Shown one piece after another: positions 47,440-60,173 of a stretch of 64,000 nt of DNA. The DNA comes from Salvia splendens (lineage: Eukaryota > Streptophyta > Magnoliopsida > Lamiales > Lamiaceae). The notes beneath the pieces were generated by a model, which was given only the letters and a program-made list of their open reading frames with translations, made no database searches and was not told the DNA's origin. Within the stretch, counting starts at the first letter, position 1, and every line of letters starts with the position of its first letter. The translations under genes and the position numbers were made by a program. The DNA is taken from assembly GCF_004379255.2 (NCBI RefSeq), contig NC_056049.1, forward strand, positions 18,150,063 to 18,214,062. Reading direction: 5' to 3'.

Positions 47440-47589
47440 TTTAGTAGCGGATTGACAACATATAGTAAATCCGCTGATAAATATTGATATCGGAATATAA
47501 TTGAAAACTGATCAAGTTTAGTAACGAATGCATCCGTGCGGATTTGTAGCAAAATCTTACTATTAGTAGTAGAATAGTCCGCTACTAAA
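47440..47589. mobile_element. small inverted-repeat element (MITE-like)
   Basis: TTTAGTAGCGGA (47440-47451) and TCCGCTACTAAA (47578-47589) are perfect 12 bp inverted repeats 150 bp apart. No clear target duplication. Family unknown. Confidence 0.5.
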
Positions 47590-49154
47590 GTTTTTTTAAA
47601 ATTTTACATATTGTTATTCCACTAGTGCAAATTATGTTATGGTTCAATTATTTTGTTGTTTACCCAGTTACGACAACTTGTTTACAACCAACTAACAATT
47701 TAACAAATAAATATCATCATTTCTTTGTAAAAAATAATAGTAATAGATAAAGTAATATTTTTTTGCAAATCACATTTGATACCGTTATAAGTTAGTTATA
47801 GTTGACAGTGTTAAACTTATAATTTTTTTAAATCATTACGACATGTACGAAATATGTACATAATTAGGAAGGAACACTTATAATTATCTGTATTATGTGT
47901 TATTCTGATATTCACTCTAAGATCATATCATATATATGTATCAAATATATCGTATATCATTCATGTATTGTATGACCAAAGTTTTGATGCAATAGGCAAA
48001 TATGGTTAATAGGGGCTGAGGTTTCTAAATATTAATTTTAAGTATATTTTTGTGTAATTTAGGTTATTTGTAAGGGCTTTTATATAATAATTTATATTAA
48101 ATTTGTTTAAATTAAAAAAAAGTAGAAAAATGTTAAAAAAATAATATGAGTGAGGGCTTTAGCCCCCCCCCCCCCCCTCCCACTTGGATCCGTAGACTAT
48201 AGACCTTGTAATAAATTACTTACTACATTTTGATTTGTTTCAAATTAAGCACTAAAATTTCTACTTTATAATATTCCTATTGTTTTAGTTTTAATTTAAC
48301 CAGTTGCGATAAATTTTAGTGCTTAATTTTAGTAACCATTTATGGAATTAACTCTAAAAAGATAGATACGATACGCTAGAAAGAAATTAATTAATTCATA
48401 TTAATTAAAAGTGTTATATTTGAACAAGTCAATCTTGATTTAATATCTCGTTCTGTTCAATAAATTATGTTAAGTTAAAGATCTAGTCTAAACATTTGAA
48501 AAGCAAATAATTTTAGTTGAGTACATGATTTTGAATATCGAGCTAGTTACCAATATACACTCATTTATCCTATCCCCCAACTTTAGCAATTGAATAGATA
48601 TTTACAAAAAGAAAAAGAAAAGAAAGCTTCTAAAAGATTGAAATGACTTATCTTTTTCAAGAATTGAATAATATTTGCCAAAAATATGAGAATAAGGATG
48701 GGAAAAGCATTGGAAAGAAATGGATGCAGAAAGCCTCAAACCTTTTCTTGTTGGACTTGGACTATGCATTGAAAAATTACTAATTAAAAATGTTTTCTTG
48801 TGTAATATGGCGTGGCTGTCAGATTTGTACATGTGTATGCAATATTCGCATAATGTGCGTATATGAAATAAAGCCATGCAGAAAATGGAAAACAACAGAA
48901 AAAACAAAGACATGAGTTTGTGACAAATTTCAACACTTGTCTCCTTGACTGAATGCACACGTCCCCACTTATTTCAAATATACATGTGTCTCACAAATCA
49001 ATCTTAAATGAATAATTATGTGATAATTATTCATAATCACCCCCTACAACTAAAATATAATCTCACAATTCAATCCTAGACTACATCTCATGATCATGAT
49101 TAGTTGTCTAATAAACCAAACAACCACTTAAGGGATAAACTAATTAGTTAATCA
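47590..49154. other. AT-rich intergenic DNA, no gene seen
   Basis: No conserved frame. A run of 17 C lies near 48162-48178. The longest frame (48602-48958, minus) is low-complexity and unsupported. Confidence 0.7.
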
Positions 49155-49376
49155 TTCCTCCGTCCGTCAAGAATATGCACTCTTTCCATTTTAGTCCGTC
49201 TCACAAGAATATGCATTTTCTAATTTTGGAAAGTCTTTTCTCTCTAATGAGGTGAGACTCATTCTCCACTAACAATATTTTATTTACCTTTTCTCTCTAC
49301 CTCTCTCTTACTTCACTAATTTTACATTAAAACCAGTGCGGATCCTAAAGTACATATTCTTTGGGGACGGAGAGAG
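49155..49376. mobile_element. Stowaway-type MITE
   Basis: Starts TTCCTCCGTCCGTCAAG and ends GGGGACGGAGAGAG. It is closely related to the MITE at 60730-60952, sharing TCTAATGAGGTG and CATTCTCCACTAACAATA. Confidence 0.75.
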
Positions 49377-49519
49377 TAATTGATTACTTATTTAATTCAT
49401 TCAAATATTAACAAATTTTATTTAATTTTTATAATGTGCAAGTCTCATTTCTCATTAATGAAATCTCATTAATGAAATCTCATTAATAAAAAACGATAAC
49501 CCCCATTATTGCCTACTAA

Positions 49520-52500
49520 TCTATTAATACATAAAGTCTATCAATACATAAAGTGACAGTTTCTGAGAATTTTTTTTAAATGCCAGTTTTGCCCTTTTTG
49601 GCGGGAAACTGTGCATTACCACTGCTGTTTTTTGTGTGTTTTTGCACCATTTTATGTTAATATTCTATACATGTTTTTTTGCACCATTTTCGGCCATTCT
49701 GGAAAAATGTGTAAAGGCTGCAGGCCTATATCAGTTTGATTAAAAGTAAAGCTTATATCAGTTTGTATGTACCGAGAATTGTGTGGGGGTAGGATGCAGC
49801 CTATGTGTTTTATACTTGCATAGGCTTATGTAAAAGAAATACTATTATATTACACAATATATGTATATTGTATATTCTATTCTTCCATAATATCTTTCCA
49901 TCTCTTCCCAATGCAATTAATCCCTGAACAAATATTAATATCATGTTAGTACTCATACTCAAAACCTATAATGTATACATACAATTTTAGAACATGAAAA
50001 AAAGAGAAAGAGAGAGAAAGAGAATAAAATCAAAATTTTAGAACATGAAAAATAAGAAAGAAAGGTGTTAGAGTGGGACAGTATAAATTTATAAATCTGT
50101 TCTAAACGAACAGATACAATACCAAATGAAAAACCTATCAAATAGTATATATATTTTAAAAACAAAGCATTGAATTCGTTTGTGTAAAGAAAATTGGAGG
50201 CATAATACATCCTATTAAATAAATAGATAATAGGATTTGCAAAGAGTAGCAATTGTAGTCATTTAATATGTATTCTATTACAAAATATATATTTTACATA
50301 TTTCCAAAGCTGTCATTGGTACATTTGTGTATTTTTAATGCAATCTATCTCTGATAATAAATGCAACATATATTAGTAATCAATGTAATTCGTTTTTGTA
50401 AATAAAATAGGAAAAATGTAGAAATCCCAATAAAGTCAATAATATTAACTACAAAGCATTAAGTAATTAGTATATGCAAAGTAATAATGTCACTGTAATG
50501 ATTAGTATATGAAATTTATTTCGAACTATTGTTTTATTTGTGGCAGTTTAAAAAAATGTAACCTCTTAATCTTTTCTAAGTCTTAATGTTATTTTTCGAA
50601 GGTATTTTTCTTCGCAATCAAATCTAAGACTACTAATTCTAAATTAACTCTGATTCACTAATAGTATTGAAGACCTAATCTCCTTTATGCTCAGGAATGG
50701 CATGGAATTAGTAACTTGAAACTGATTCAATCTGAATGACAGATTATTAAATGTAATCTAAGTTGTATTGTGCTAATTGCAAAGAAGATGTAGTATTATG
50801 TAGTTAATATTTAAAGTATATGTAGTTAAAAGTATATAATTCTGACTAGGGATAGTAATTAATTTGGACCCATTAGAGTGAGATGCAAGACATATAACTG
50901 AGTCATTTTGTTTTCATATTTAAAAAGAAAAGAATTTCATACCTATTCTATTTTATGTTGACGAAGTAGAATAGGTTTAAACCCCTGATGTCTGACATGT
51001 CATGTCATGTGTGCTTTGGAAACCTAAATTACTTTTTTTAAGGAGCATGCTGACCATTTTTACCCTATAAATACCCTTTCCTACACTTATCACTCACCAA
51101 CTCCTCACAACTGAAAGACTCAACCGAATCAACAACACAAGCTTGGATAAGTTTCTTTTCAAATTCTATCTGCATTCCTCTTTATTGAATCTTCTTTATA
51201 GTATATTTCTTCTTGTTTCTGAAATGCCCTATATGTACTGAAGTTAGTTTATGATATTTAGCTCCGGTAAATACTTAGTTACATGATGATGCAGTTATCT
51301 AACTTGAAATTGTCAGTAGTTCCATGTTTATGTGGTCTTATTTCTCAATGTTATTAAAATTAGCATAATTAGCATAGTAAAAACTCATTTTATAATGAAT
51401 GTAGTTTTCTAACCTTGAATCTGCCATCGCCTCCATGTTTATATCATCTTTTTTCGTCATGCCTCCATTGTTTGATATTTTTGTGGATCATTCCCTGCAA
51501 TCAATATGTGATACGGAGTATTATTTTCTCTGTTTCGATGTTCACTATGCTTCAAACCATTTTAAATTAGTAGTTAGCTCCTGTTAATAGTCATTTTACC
51601 TTATTTTACAGTTTCTATGCATTCTTGGATCTTTTCCTGCCACTTCGATTTGCAATCTATGAACATCATCACCTGCAAAAAAATGTATAAATTATTTTCT
51701 TTTATTTAGAAATATAATTATATGTAAATTTGTTGCATACTAATAGGAAGAAATGACTGAAGTTGAAATCATTCCAATTGAATATTAGCTCTAAATTGAT
51801 GAGATTAGTTTGCTATTTTGTCCATCTTTATGTGATCTTTATTAACATTAGAATCTGCTTCTGTTTCTACCATATTTGTTTATTCCCAGTATTGCATTTA
51901 GTTTATGAAGATTAGGCATTACCTCATTAATATTTATATATAATTTGCTTTCCATAGCTGGCATCGATACTTTTTTTATCAATCCATGCACAAAAGAATG
52001 AAGTTATGTCATTATTTGTTGATTCTCAAATAGTAATTCCTCTGAATACTAATGCATTCAGATTTGAGCTTCATTTTTGGTTCTTCTCATTCTCCAGCAT
52101 GGTATGTTTACCATTTTTTATGTGATGTTTAACAATATTAGTATCTACTTTTGTTTCTACCATATTTGTTTCTTCTAAATAGTCTATTCAGTTTAACTAA
52201 ATTAGGCATTACCTCATGAATATTTATGCATCAATACCTTATTTTTCAACCAGTCTCTGCACAAAAGATATGAAATTATGTCAGTAATTCATGCATCGAA
52301 AATTGCATAGGTGCAAACATATTTATATTAAAATTGCCTAGGGGTTCTACCTTTAAATAGATAATTAGAAATTAGATATATTTACAATTTTAGCCTCAAA
52401 CAGAATTGGCTCACAAAAAAGCTGATCAACATCGACTCAAGTGCAAAGATTGTGTAGAGGCTCATTTTCAGAGAGGCTTGAAACATTTTTGAAAATTGTT

Positions 52501-54803
52501 ATTAATCCGCAGAGATGAGTTTTGAATTATTAATAAATATGAAGTTGGCTTACCGAATACACTTCAGGTTATCAGAATTATAAATAGGACAGAACCATCA
52601 AGTCTTTCTCCACAATATTTCCAATTAGAATAAAAAAATTTTCCTGTTACAACAAAAGCCCGAAGAGAGTTAGAGGCACAACATGTCAAAGTAAATGTGA
52701 CATTGTGATTGCAATTCAAGTAGAGTGAGAGCCATCAGATGCAATTGTTTTTCATACAGAAATTGGTACGCAAGACCATCAACAAACTCTAATTGATCTA
52801 CTATCTCGGTTAAGGTAAAGTTTTATTAATACTATCAGTTTACACTGTTGTATGAATGAATGCAGCTCTATAAACATAGTCGTTAAAGTGATTTGCATAG
52901 AACAATGGAAGACACAGGCAAAGAATAGTTCTCAATCAGAGTGACGGAAATTCCATCATCAACAATAAATATAGTCACTAAGCAGAGAGATATCACCACA
53001 TTTGTTCCTTCCACAACTCAGCTTGAAAGATAAACGAGGGTTTGTTCCATGAATAATATACAGCTCATAATCAGGAAAGGGCTCATGCTACAACATAACA
53101 TGATTCAAGTCACACGTTGACAATCATGAAGAGCTCCACAGTTATTCTGTAAATGAAATAGCTCTAAGCTTTACCTTTTACAGGAACCGGCATTGATTTT
53201 CATGATTTTAGAAGCTCTGCAGCTGAGAAAATGAAAGCTTATCGATTTTTTTAGATCCAGTCCTGCTAACATTTTTTCAATGAAATTAGTTCATATCTAA
53301 ACCTGTAATGAAAATTTAAAACTTATATGACAAAAACAAATTTGTGAAGTACCTTTTTTGGTGAGGGAGAGATGATCGGTTGCCGATCTGGTAGGGGTTT
53401 GAAGAAATTGCTTCGGCGTCCTCTGTTTCTCTTTTTTCAATGGTGGAGGCAGAAGGTAGAGGGAAATAGGGTTTTGTCACTGAGGCGGCGAATAGGATTT
53501 AGACCGCCGTCGGCGACTGGCCAAATGGTTGAAGCGTCTCCGATTTGTTGTTCAGTCGAGTCGTTGTCGGCGTTCTCTTCCTCTTCTCCGTTTTCGTCGG
53601 TCGAGGCGTGGAGAAGATAGAGGGAATTAGGGTTTTTCACCGAGGCGGCGATTAGTGTTGTTACTGTCGTTGGAAACTAGCCTCAAGGTGGAGGAGTCGC
53701 CGATTTGTTCTTCCTGGACCCGGTGTCACCGTCCACCGCCTTTCTTTCTCCATTTTTGCAGGTGGAACCGTGGGGAAGTTAGAGAGAAATTAGGGTTTCC
53801 AATCTAGGCTGCGCATGAAATGTGACAAAAACACTATTTATATTTTCTGAGCAATAAGTTAATAATTCCTAATGTCTTTAATTATGCTGATTAATTTTAG
53901 TTAGTGTAATGTTAAGTTTTAGCAAGTTATTGAAAAAATCGTTTGGGCTTTTATAAATATATTGAGATGAGATATTCGGCCGCTATAATTTTATCAGTTA
54001 ATCAAATTGGGCAATCTAGAGTAAGAATATTTTGGGCTTCTATAATTTTATCAGTTAATCTAATTGGGCAATCTAGAGTAAGAATATTTTGGGCTTCTCA
54101 ATTTAGTTTGGAGTATTTGAATTGGCTGTTTCTAATACCTATACCGATAAAGAAAATAGGCCAGATGTTAATTTTTTTGTGGCCCATTATTATGATAAAT
54201 TTGTATGAATTATATTAAATTTAATAAGAGTAATTGTTTTAAATATATTTCCTCTTTTATATAATAGTTTTGTAAATGTTAATTTCTCTCTAAATTTTTT
54301 AAATTTGTAAAGAATTTTTTATTTGAAATTTAATTATATTTAATTTACATTGATTCGACTAATAACAATTTTTCTTTTTGTAGTTGATGTTGGTGGATTC
54401 GTTGATAGATCCATTATTTTAAGTGATAGGTTATTAATCAACATGGTTCGCGTAACGTGAGTTAGATTAGTTTGAATTCGTCAAATTTGAATCTGGGTGG
54501 AGGTATTTTTTTGCACTTTGTTGTATATAAGGTTAATATTATTTATGCATTAAATTATTTTAGTTTGTATATATGGATTATGTAATGGCACAAGATTGCT
54601 AATTACACGATTAGGTGATTATGTTTTGTTGGTTGGCCATAATGTTGGGCATAAAGTTTTGATCCCTCGAATGTCTTTAATTCCTTCTGATCCAAGTTTG
54701 CCATTCAAATTTCAACGACTACAATTTCCTTTGGTTGTGTCGTATGCAATGATAATTAACAAAAGTCAAGGTCAATCTTTGACTCATGTTGGGTTATCTA
54801 TCA
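49520..54803 (+). mobile_element. Helitron-derived region with 5' terminus and helicase remnant
   Basis: Two tandem 17 bp copies, TCTATTAATACATAAAG and TCTATCAATACATAAAG (49520-49553), are followed by AGTGACAGTTT and a GGCGGGAAA stretch. All of these recur at 54804, the 5' end of a second Helitron. A helicase fragment sits at 54540-54800. A promoter-like CTATAAATACCC occurs near 51066. Most of the interior is AT-rich with no readable gene. The 3' end of this unit was not identified. Confidence 0.5.
53360..53830. other. degenerate coding-like duplicated block
   Basis: GC-richer than its surroundings, with about three imperfect repeats of a unit containing GAGGCGGCGA...TAGG and AGAGGGAA.TAGGGTTTT. 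It may be remains of a captured gene, but frames are broken on both strands and no family is recognised. Confidence 0.35.
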
Positions 54804-54823
54804 TCTATCAATATATAAAGTGA
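54500..54823 (+). pseudogene. Helitron helicase (Pif1-like) C-terminal fragment
   Basis: The frame holds LLITRLGDYVLLVGHNVGHK, then VLIPRMSLIPSDPSLPFKFQ and MIINKSQGQSLTHVGL. These are the conserved C-terminal motifs of the Pif1-like helicase in the Rep/Helicase protein of Helitrons (IPR.SL.PSD..LPFKFQR and NKSQGQ). It is cut right after HVGL by a second Helitron 5' end at 54804. A related preceding segment near 54383 (GATGTTGGTGGATTCGTTGA) resembles 57806. Most of the protein is absent. Confidence 0.85.
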
Positions 54824-56073
54824 CAGTTTTTTAGAATGCCACCTGGCACATTTTTGGCGGGAAAATGTGGTTTCATTGCTTTTCTTTTTTAAATAATTTT
54901 TGTAGGCTTTAATTTTTAGAAGCATATTTTAAAAAATTTCGGGCCAGTTGTTGCGCATGTTAAACTGCAGTGTGATGACTATCTTTTGAGATTTTCTTGG
55001 TTGTTCCAATGTCCATGTTGCAGGCCTATTTAAACAAAATGATTAGCTTTTACATTGGAAATATAAAATCCAAATCTATTACTACAAATCTTGATTATCT
55101 TTATTAGATTGTCAATCAGCCGGTTCTCCTCTTGTGCGTCTCTTTACTACAAACCTGCAATTTAAAATAATTTAGAAGCCATAACTAAAAGTATAATCTT
55201 CATTTTTACATTGGCAAATAAAAATTTAACACAAATCTAATTCCTACTATCCCTTCAACCATATTTGTCATCAAAATAAGTATTCCAACCCCGCATAATT
55301 GTAGAGTATAAACTTAATATGTTTCATAATTGACAGAATAATAACATATACTCCTATATTACTTGGGCATGATTATAAAACTAATCGAATTCTGTCAATT
55401 TATGAAAATCAAGATTAGTAACACTATTTTGAACCAGCAATCATATTTGCACTTTTCTTTTCTGAAATCATAACTTAAAAGAAAACAAATTATATATACA
55501 CTTTTACTATCTTTCTATTTCATAAAAGAAGTTATTGACAAAGTATGATATTGTATGGATGCAATTTTTTAAATTTTTGGAGGGGTGCTATTCTTAAATT
55601 TTTTTTGCTGCAATTATTAAGTCTTATGAAGCATATTATATTTGAAACAAATTTAAAGCCCTATGCGTTTTGTGAATGAAGTTTTAATAGTATACCTTTT
55701 TATCTTCTTTTGTCCTACTTCTTCCTGAACTAGTCTAGGCTATTAGAGCACCCGCAACGCGTGCCGTTGCAGTGCCATTTTTCATTCCGGAGGAACGGAA
55801 TCGCGGCGGCACGCGTTGCAGCCGCCCGTGTCGTCGCCATTCCGTGCGGGTGCCGTTCCCGCGAGACGCGGCACTACACGTTCCGCCACGCGCCGAGGCG
55901 ATGTGGCGGCCTCCCATTCGACGCGTGACGCCCACTCGCTGCCCCGCGAGTGGGCGTCGTCACGGTGACGCAATAATTTGATTTTTTTAAAAAAAAAATC
56001 GAATTTTAAAAAAAAAAAATTGCAACGGTATTGTTACCCTTTTTTTTGCCGTTTTTTATTTATTTATTTTTAA

Positions 56074-56100
56074 TTTATTTACTCTATAAATACTCCTATT
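56074..56100 (+). promoter_or_regulatory. TATA box of the Harbinger-type element
   Basis: TACTCTATAAATACTCC about 130 bp before the ATG at 56216, followed by a CT-rich leader. Confidence 0.5.
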
Positions 56101-56215
56101 TCATACTCATTTCACTCACAAACACACATCTATTCCTCTCAAATCCTCTCTATTTCCACCCCAATTTTCATCTCAAATCAACTCTGTTTTTCTTCTCCTA
56201 AATTTAATCAAACTA

Positions 56216-56347
56216 ATGGATCCTTTTGAACAAATGCGTCAAATATTGGAACAATCACTTGAAGAAGATCGACGACGGGAGGCGGAAGAAGCCGCGCCGC
56301 CCCAACAGGATCTAATTGAGCACATTTGGGCAAACTTTGGCGGATGA
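56216..56347 (+). CDS. short ORF in the Harbinger-type element (43 aa)
   Basis: Reads MDPFEQMRQILEQSLEEDRR and then REAEEAAPPQQ..HIWANFGG before TGA. It has the look of the charged N-terminus of plant Harbinger transposases (HARBI1/ALP1-like), with the nuclease domain deleted. A TATA box CTATAAATACTCC lies near 56084 and a pyrimidine-rich leader precedes the ATG. Transcription is plausible; a function is not shown. The family link is from memory of the style only. Confidence 0.5.
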   Translation: MDPFEQMRQILEQSLEEDRRREAEEAAPPQQDLIEHIWANFGG

Positions 56348-56685
56348 AATTAGTAAAATTGTGTACTTTTATTTTTTTAGGATTTTAATTGTGTGCTTTT
56401 TATTTTTTTAAGTTTAAGTTGTAACTTTGTTGTAATGTTGTGTGTTTTTTAATAAAGTGTGTTTGTTTTTTATTAAAGTGTGTTTGTTTTAATTGAATTG
56501 AGTTGGAAATAAAAATAAAAAATAAAATTGAATGAATAGTAATTTAAGGAACGGTTAAGGAACGGAGGGTTGCAGGTTCCGTTCCTTAGTTAAGGAATGG
56601 AGTAAAAAAGTACAGTGGGGCCCGCAAATAGTAGTTTAAGGAACGGTTTAGGAACGGTATAGGAACAGCGTTGTGGATGGCCTTA

Positions 56686-57805
56686 GGGACTACCACAATT
56701 CCACAAAGAAGGCAACTGCTACTATCTTTTTAGGTTATGCTAGCCCTATTTATAAAATGCATTGTTTTTTTAATTGACACGTGGCGGCTACTCCTTAATT
56801 CTATTGTTTGGTGAAGCTTTTTGTTTGTTTGTTTATTTGATGTATTACTTTAAGTCTATTTTATTTGTTTTGAAAGTTAAAGTATTTGATTTCAAGGCCT
56901 TATTTACTCTGTTTATTGAGATGTATATTAAGATTTACTTAACCTAATATATTGATCATTTATACTTTACTTATCGTAATATTATGTTTGCAGGTGGGTA
57001 TAATAAATTCTATTTATTAAATGCAATGGGTTTCCAATTGACAGGCTACACTAAACTCTATTTATTCTAAGATTTACTAAACCTAATTATATAATACTAC
57101 ATAATAATATTTTACTAACCATAATAATATTTTTCAGGGATGATAATTTATATCTGATACTTTTATTTGTGTTATTTGGAAGGTCCTTTCTATGATTATG
57201 TTTTTAACTTTTATGGGAAACATGCATACTTTTGGATTACACAACAGGCCCACCTTTTATAATGTAAGCCCATGTTTTTTTTCTCTATAAAACCTACTAT
57301 TCTTTCAAAATTACTGTCAAGTGAAACAAGCAACTGAAATATTAGGTAGTTACCTCCACATTCTTTCTTCCCAGATTTGTTCTCTTTTAATCTGCTTTGA
57401 ATAGATCTTCTGCATTCCATATTTTTAGTTGCTTCCTTTCAAATCTGCAATATTCAAGCAGTAGCATTGTAGCATATTTATTTATTACATTGCCAACATT
57501 CATATGAACTCAATCGTGCAACATTCTTATGTGCTAGAATATTTAAATAAGCTAATTAAAGTGTCTACTAATTTTTCTGTTGGGGCAAAAAAAGATGATA
57601 ATTTTTTTTGTGCTAATTTGTTTGGTGGCTTTTTAGGTTTTAATTTTGTACTAATATTCTTTAAATTATTAATGTAAATTTTTGTATTATTATTATTTTT
57701 ATGTTTTTAGTAAATTATTTCTATTTCTTTTAATTTGAAAAGTAATAATAATTTAATTATATATTATTGATTAATTTTCTACTAATTATGATTTATATTT
57801 TGTAG
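56686..57805. other. AT-rich Helitron interior, no gene seen
   Basis: No conserved frame, and no terminal repeats recognised. Confidence 0.6.
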
Positions 57806-57924
57806 CTAATGTGGGTGGATCATTTCAAAGTCCTATAGTTATAAGTAATGTTGTTTTTTATGAACGTACTTCATCTATTGTCAATGAGAGCATTTTAGAA
57901 TCATCGATTTTGAATGAAGATTGA
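57806..57924 (+). pseudogene. Helitron helicase last-exon remnant
   Basis: After a TTTTGTAG acceptor the frame reads ANVGGSFQSPIVISNVVFYE and stops after ESSILNED. A similar acceptor and start (TTTGTAGTTGATGTTGGTGG) precede the helicase fragment near 54380. The NVV-Y/F-E pattern is usual at the end of Helitron helicases. Short, so only moderately supported. Confidence 0.45.
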
Positions 57925-58316
57925 TGTATTTTCGTATTACTGCTTGGTTTGATTATTAGATTGTAGTTTTCTACACTCAATAATTGATAGTTGAAATTAT
58001 TGTAACTTTTATAAACGATTGGTAATATTTCACCAAAATTTTTTTGTTGTGTATTTGAATCATAAATATAAATCTTAAGCTTTATTAAATCAAATAGAAT
58101 TTAATCCAAATCATATAGTCTGAGTTTAAAGATCTTTTGGCTCCACATTGTATAAACTATATTCAGTAAAATGTTTCTTACCTTTTCAGATTATTTGTGT
58201 TGTTTATGCTTGTGCATGCACTAGAAACAAGATTTGTTCCATCGTTCCAAAGTTGCTTTGATTCTGGTTCAGTCCTTCTTAGTTTCTGTAGTGTACTTGA
58301 AACGTATATACTTCAT

Positions 58317-58536
58317 ATGTCCACGAAAAATAGTCTAATTTTGCTATTTTGGGATGTCCACAGAAAATAGTCTCATTTCGTAAAATGGAAAGTTTCTCTC
58401 ACATACTTTTTCACTTTTTCTCCCCTCTTCATACTTTACCTACTTATTCTCCCCATCTCTCTTACCTTATCAATTTCTTATTAGAACTTGTGTCGTCCAC
58501 AAAGCTAATATTACTATTTTATGTGGACAAAGGGAG
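58317..58536. mobile_element. Stowaway-type MITE
   Basis: Starts near ATGTCCACGAAAAATAG and ends TGTGGACAAAGGGAG, then TA. The internal ATTTTGGGATGTCCACAGAAAATAG is a partial terminal duplication. Left limit approximate. Confidence 0.6.
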
Positions 58537-58853
58537 TATTAAATTTTTTTAATTTCTATGTATAGTATTCTTTGAAATAGCAGTTTATGATTATATGTAC
58601 ATTGAGCACATGTAAAACAGTCATAAGTATTGAGGGATGCAAATTATTAATACATTTTTATGTTAGTTTACAACTTCAGTCTGTAGTTCTAGACATCATG
58701 TAAACCTTTTTTATAATGTTTTTTATTAGACATTTATTCTTTTTCAGCAAGTATAATTATACAATTTTTATCATCTAATTCTTTTTTTGTTCATTTATCT
58801 TAGAGTTCTCTGAAAGTTTTATGGCCCGTGCATAGCACGGGTGGTAAAACTAG

Positions 58854-60173
58854 TCCCATTAAAACATAAGCATTGAACATTTATATATTGATTATAATTT
58901 CCTAAAAACCAAAAGTGTTATAATTACAAATTCTCTAGTAGCTCAATTCTCTCTCCATTTATAAATTATACCGTAATAATAAATGTGTGCATTTGCATGT
59001 AATATTAATCATATCTGTAACTAGAACTTACATTTCAAAATATCTAGTATATATAGTATACTAGCAATAACACCCATGCTATAAAGATAATGAAGATAAA
59101 TATAAGAGGCGAATATAGGATGAAAATTGTAAACATATGAGAACATATATGTGTTGTCGTTTAGCTTGTGAATTAATTCAGAGAAAAAGTATTGCAATAA
59201 AGATTTAAATCTCAATTTTAACCTAAATAAATGGAAGGCAAACTATATTCTCTAGCACAATTCCAATTTAAATCCAAATATAAGGCTAATAATATATAAA
59301 TTTAATAACTTAATTATATATAAAAAATTAATGATAGTGCACTATTTAAAATGTGTTTTAAAACTTCTTCAATAAGCTAGCATTTTATTGGATTCATTAT
59401 TTGTCCAATTGTTTTTGCCTTCAAATATTAATTAATTAATTAATTATTAATTTTCATGTCTAAAAATATTTTGGAAGACATAAAATAAAATAAAGAAATA
59501 AAAGACACTCCATCTTTCCATTTTTCCTCCAAAAAGGACATCAAAGTCTTTTCACCCAACTTGCACTTTAGATTAGGATAGATATATTACTACATTTCGG
59601 AATATGGGGTATATTATACTGCTAATTTTTCAAATTGCTAACTCTGCTAACTCATTAACACAGTGTATTAAAAATGTCAACACGATGACATTAAAATATC
59701 AACAAAGTAATATTGAAATGTTAACAAAAATATGTGTTGATATTTTAATATAATCGTATTAACATTTTAATACACTGCGTTGATGAGTTAGCGAAGGTAG
59801 CAACTTAAGAACGTTAATAATTGATAATATTCCTTTCAGAATATAATGTATCTCTTAGTATATCTTAATGAATCATTCAATACATCTCACAAGATATAAT
59901 GAGTTGACATATTACCTTTACATTAGAGATCATGGCAGAAAATAAACCTCTTTAAAGTACTAGATATTTAGTTCGTAAAGCTCTGAACTCCTTACAACAT
60001 TCTTTGCACAACAAATTTAACAGTAATGACTGCAAAAATTTGAACTAGAATACAACTATACAATGATTAAAAAGAATGAGCTATAATAATGTCATACAAA
60101 ATCCCTGTTAATAAACAGGAGACATTAACAGTTACATTAGAGACTACATACACGTCTGACGCCGGCCGGCTAG
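58854..60173. other. AT-rich intergenic DNA and 3' flank of the GBA2-like gene
   Basis: No gene recognised apart from a foldback element at 59635-59804. The part near 60100-60173 is probably the 3' UTR of the GBA2-like gene. Confidence 0.6.
59635..59804. mobile_element. 170 bp foldback (MITE-like) element
   Basis: The two halves are imperfect inverted copies of each other. GCTAACTCATTAACACAGTG on the left mirrors CACTGCGTTGATGAGTTAGC on the right, and similarity reaches the centre near 59720. It could form a long hairpin. Confidence 0.75.

Larger units (their letters stand above)
55746..56682 (+). mobile_element. PIF/Harbinger-type non-autonomous element
   Basis: Ends GAGCACCCGCAACGC and GCGTTGTGGATGGCC are inverted repeats with mismatches. 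TTA flanks both sides (55743-55745 and 56683-56685), the 3 bp duplication of this superfamily. The 5' 230 bp are very GC-rich, with a perfect 12 bp palindrome arm ACGCCCACTCGC/GCGAGTGGGCGT near 55928-55957. A 43-codon ORF is present inside. 937 bp. Confidence 0.82.
54804..58853 (+). mobile_element. Helitron, about 4.05 kb
   Basis: 5' end TCTATCAATATATAAAG. The 3' end has the hairpin CCCGTGC-ATA-GCACGGG (58825-58841) eleven bases before a terminal CTAG at 58850-58853, followed by T. A TC start, a 3' hairpin, a CTAG end and no target duplication fit Helitrons. It contains a Harbinger-type element (55746-56682) and a helicase C-terminal exon (about 57806-57924). That both ends belong to one element is inferred. 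Confidence 0.65.

Noticed and set aside
48162..48178. Run of 17 C as a possible G-quadruplex or functional site
   Set aside because: A single homopolymer without context; it may be inflated by sequencing error.
48602..48958. 118-residue minus-strand frame
   Set aside because: Low-complexity Phe/Ser-rich translation of AT-rich DNA with no homology features.
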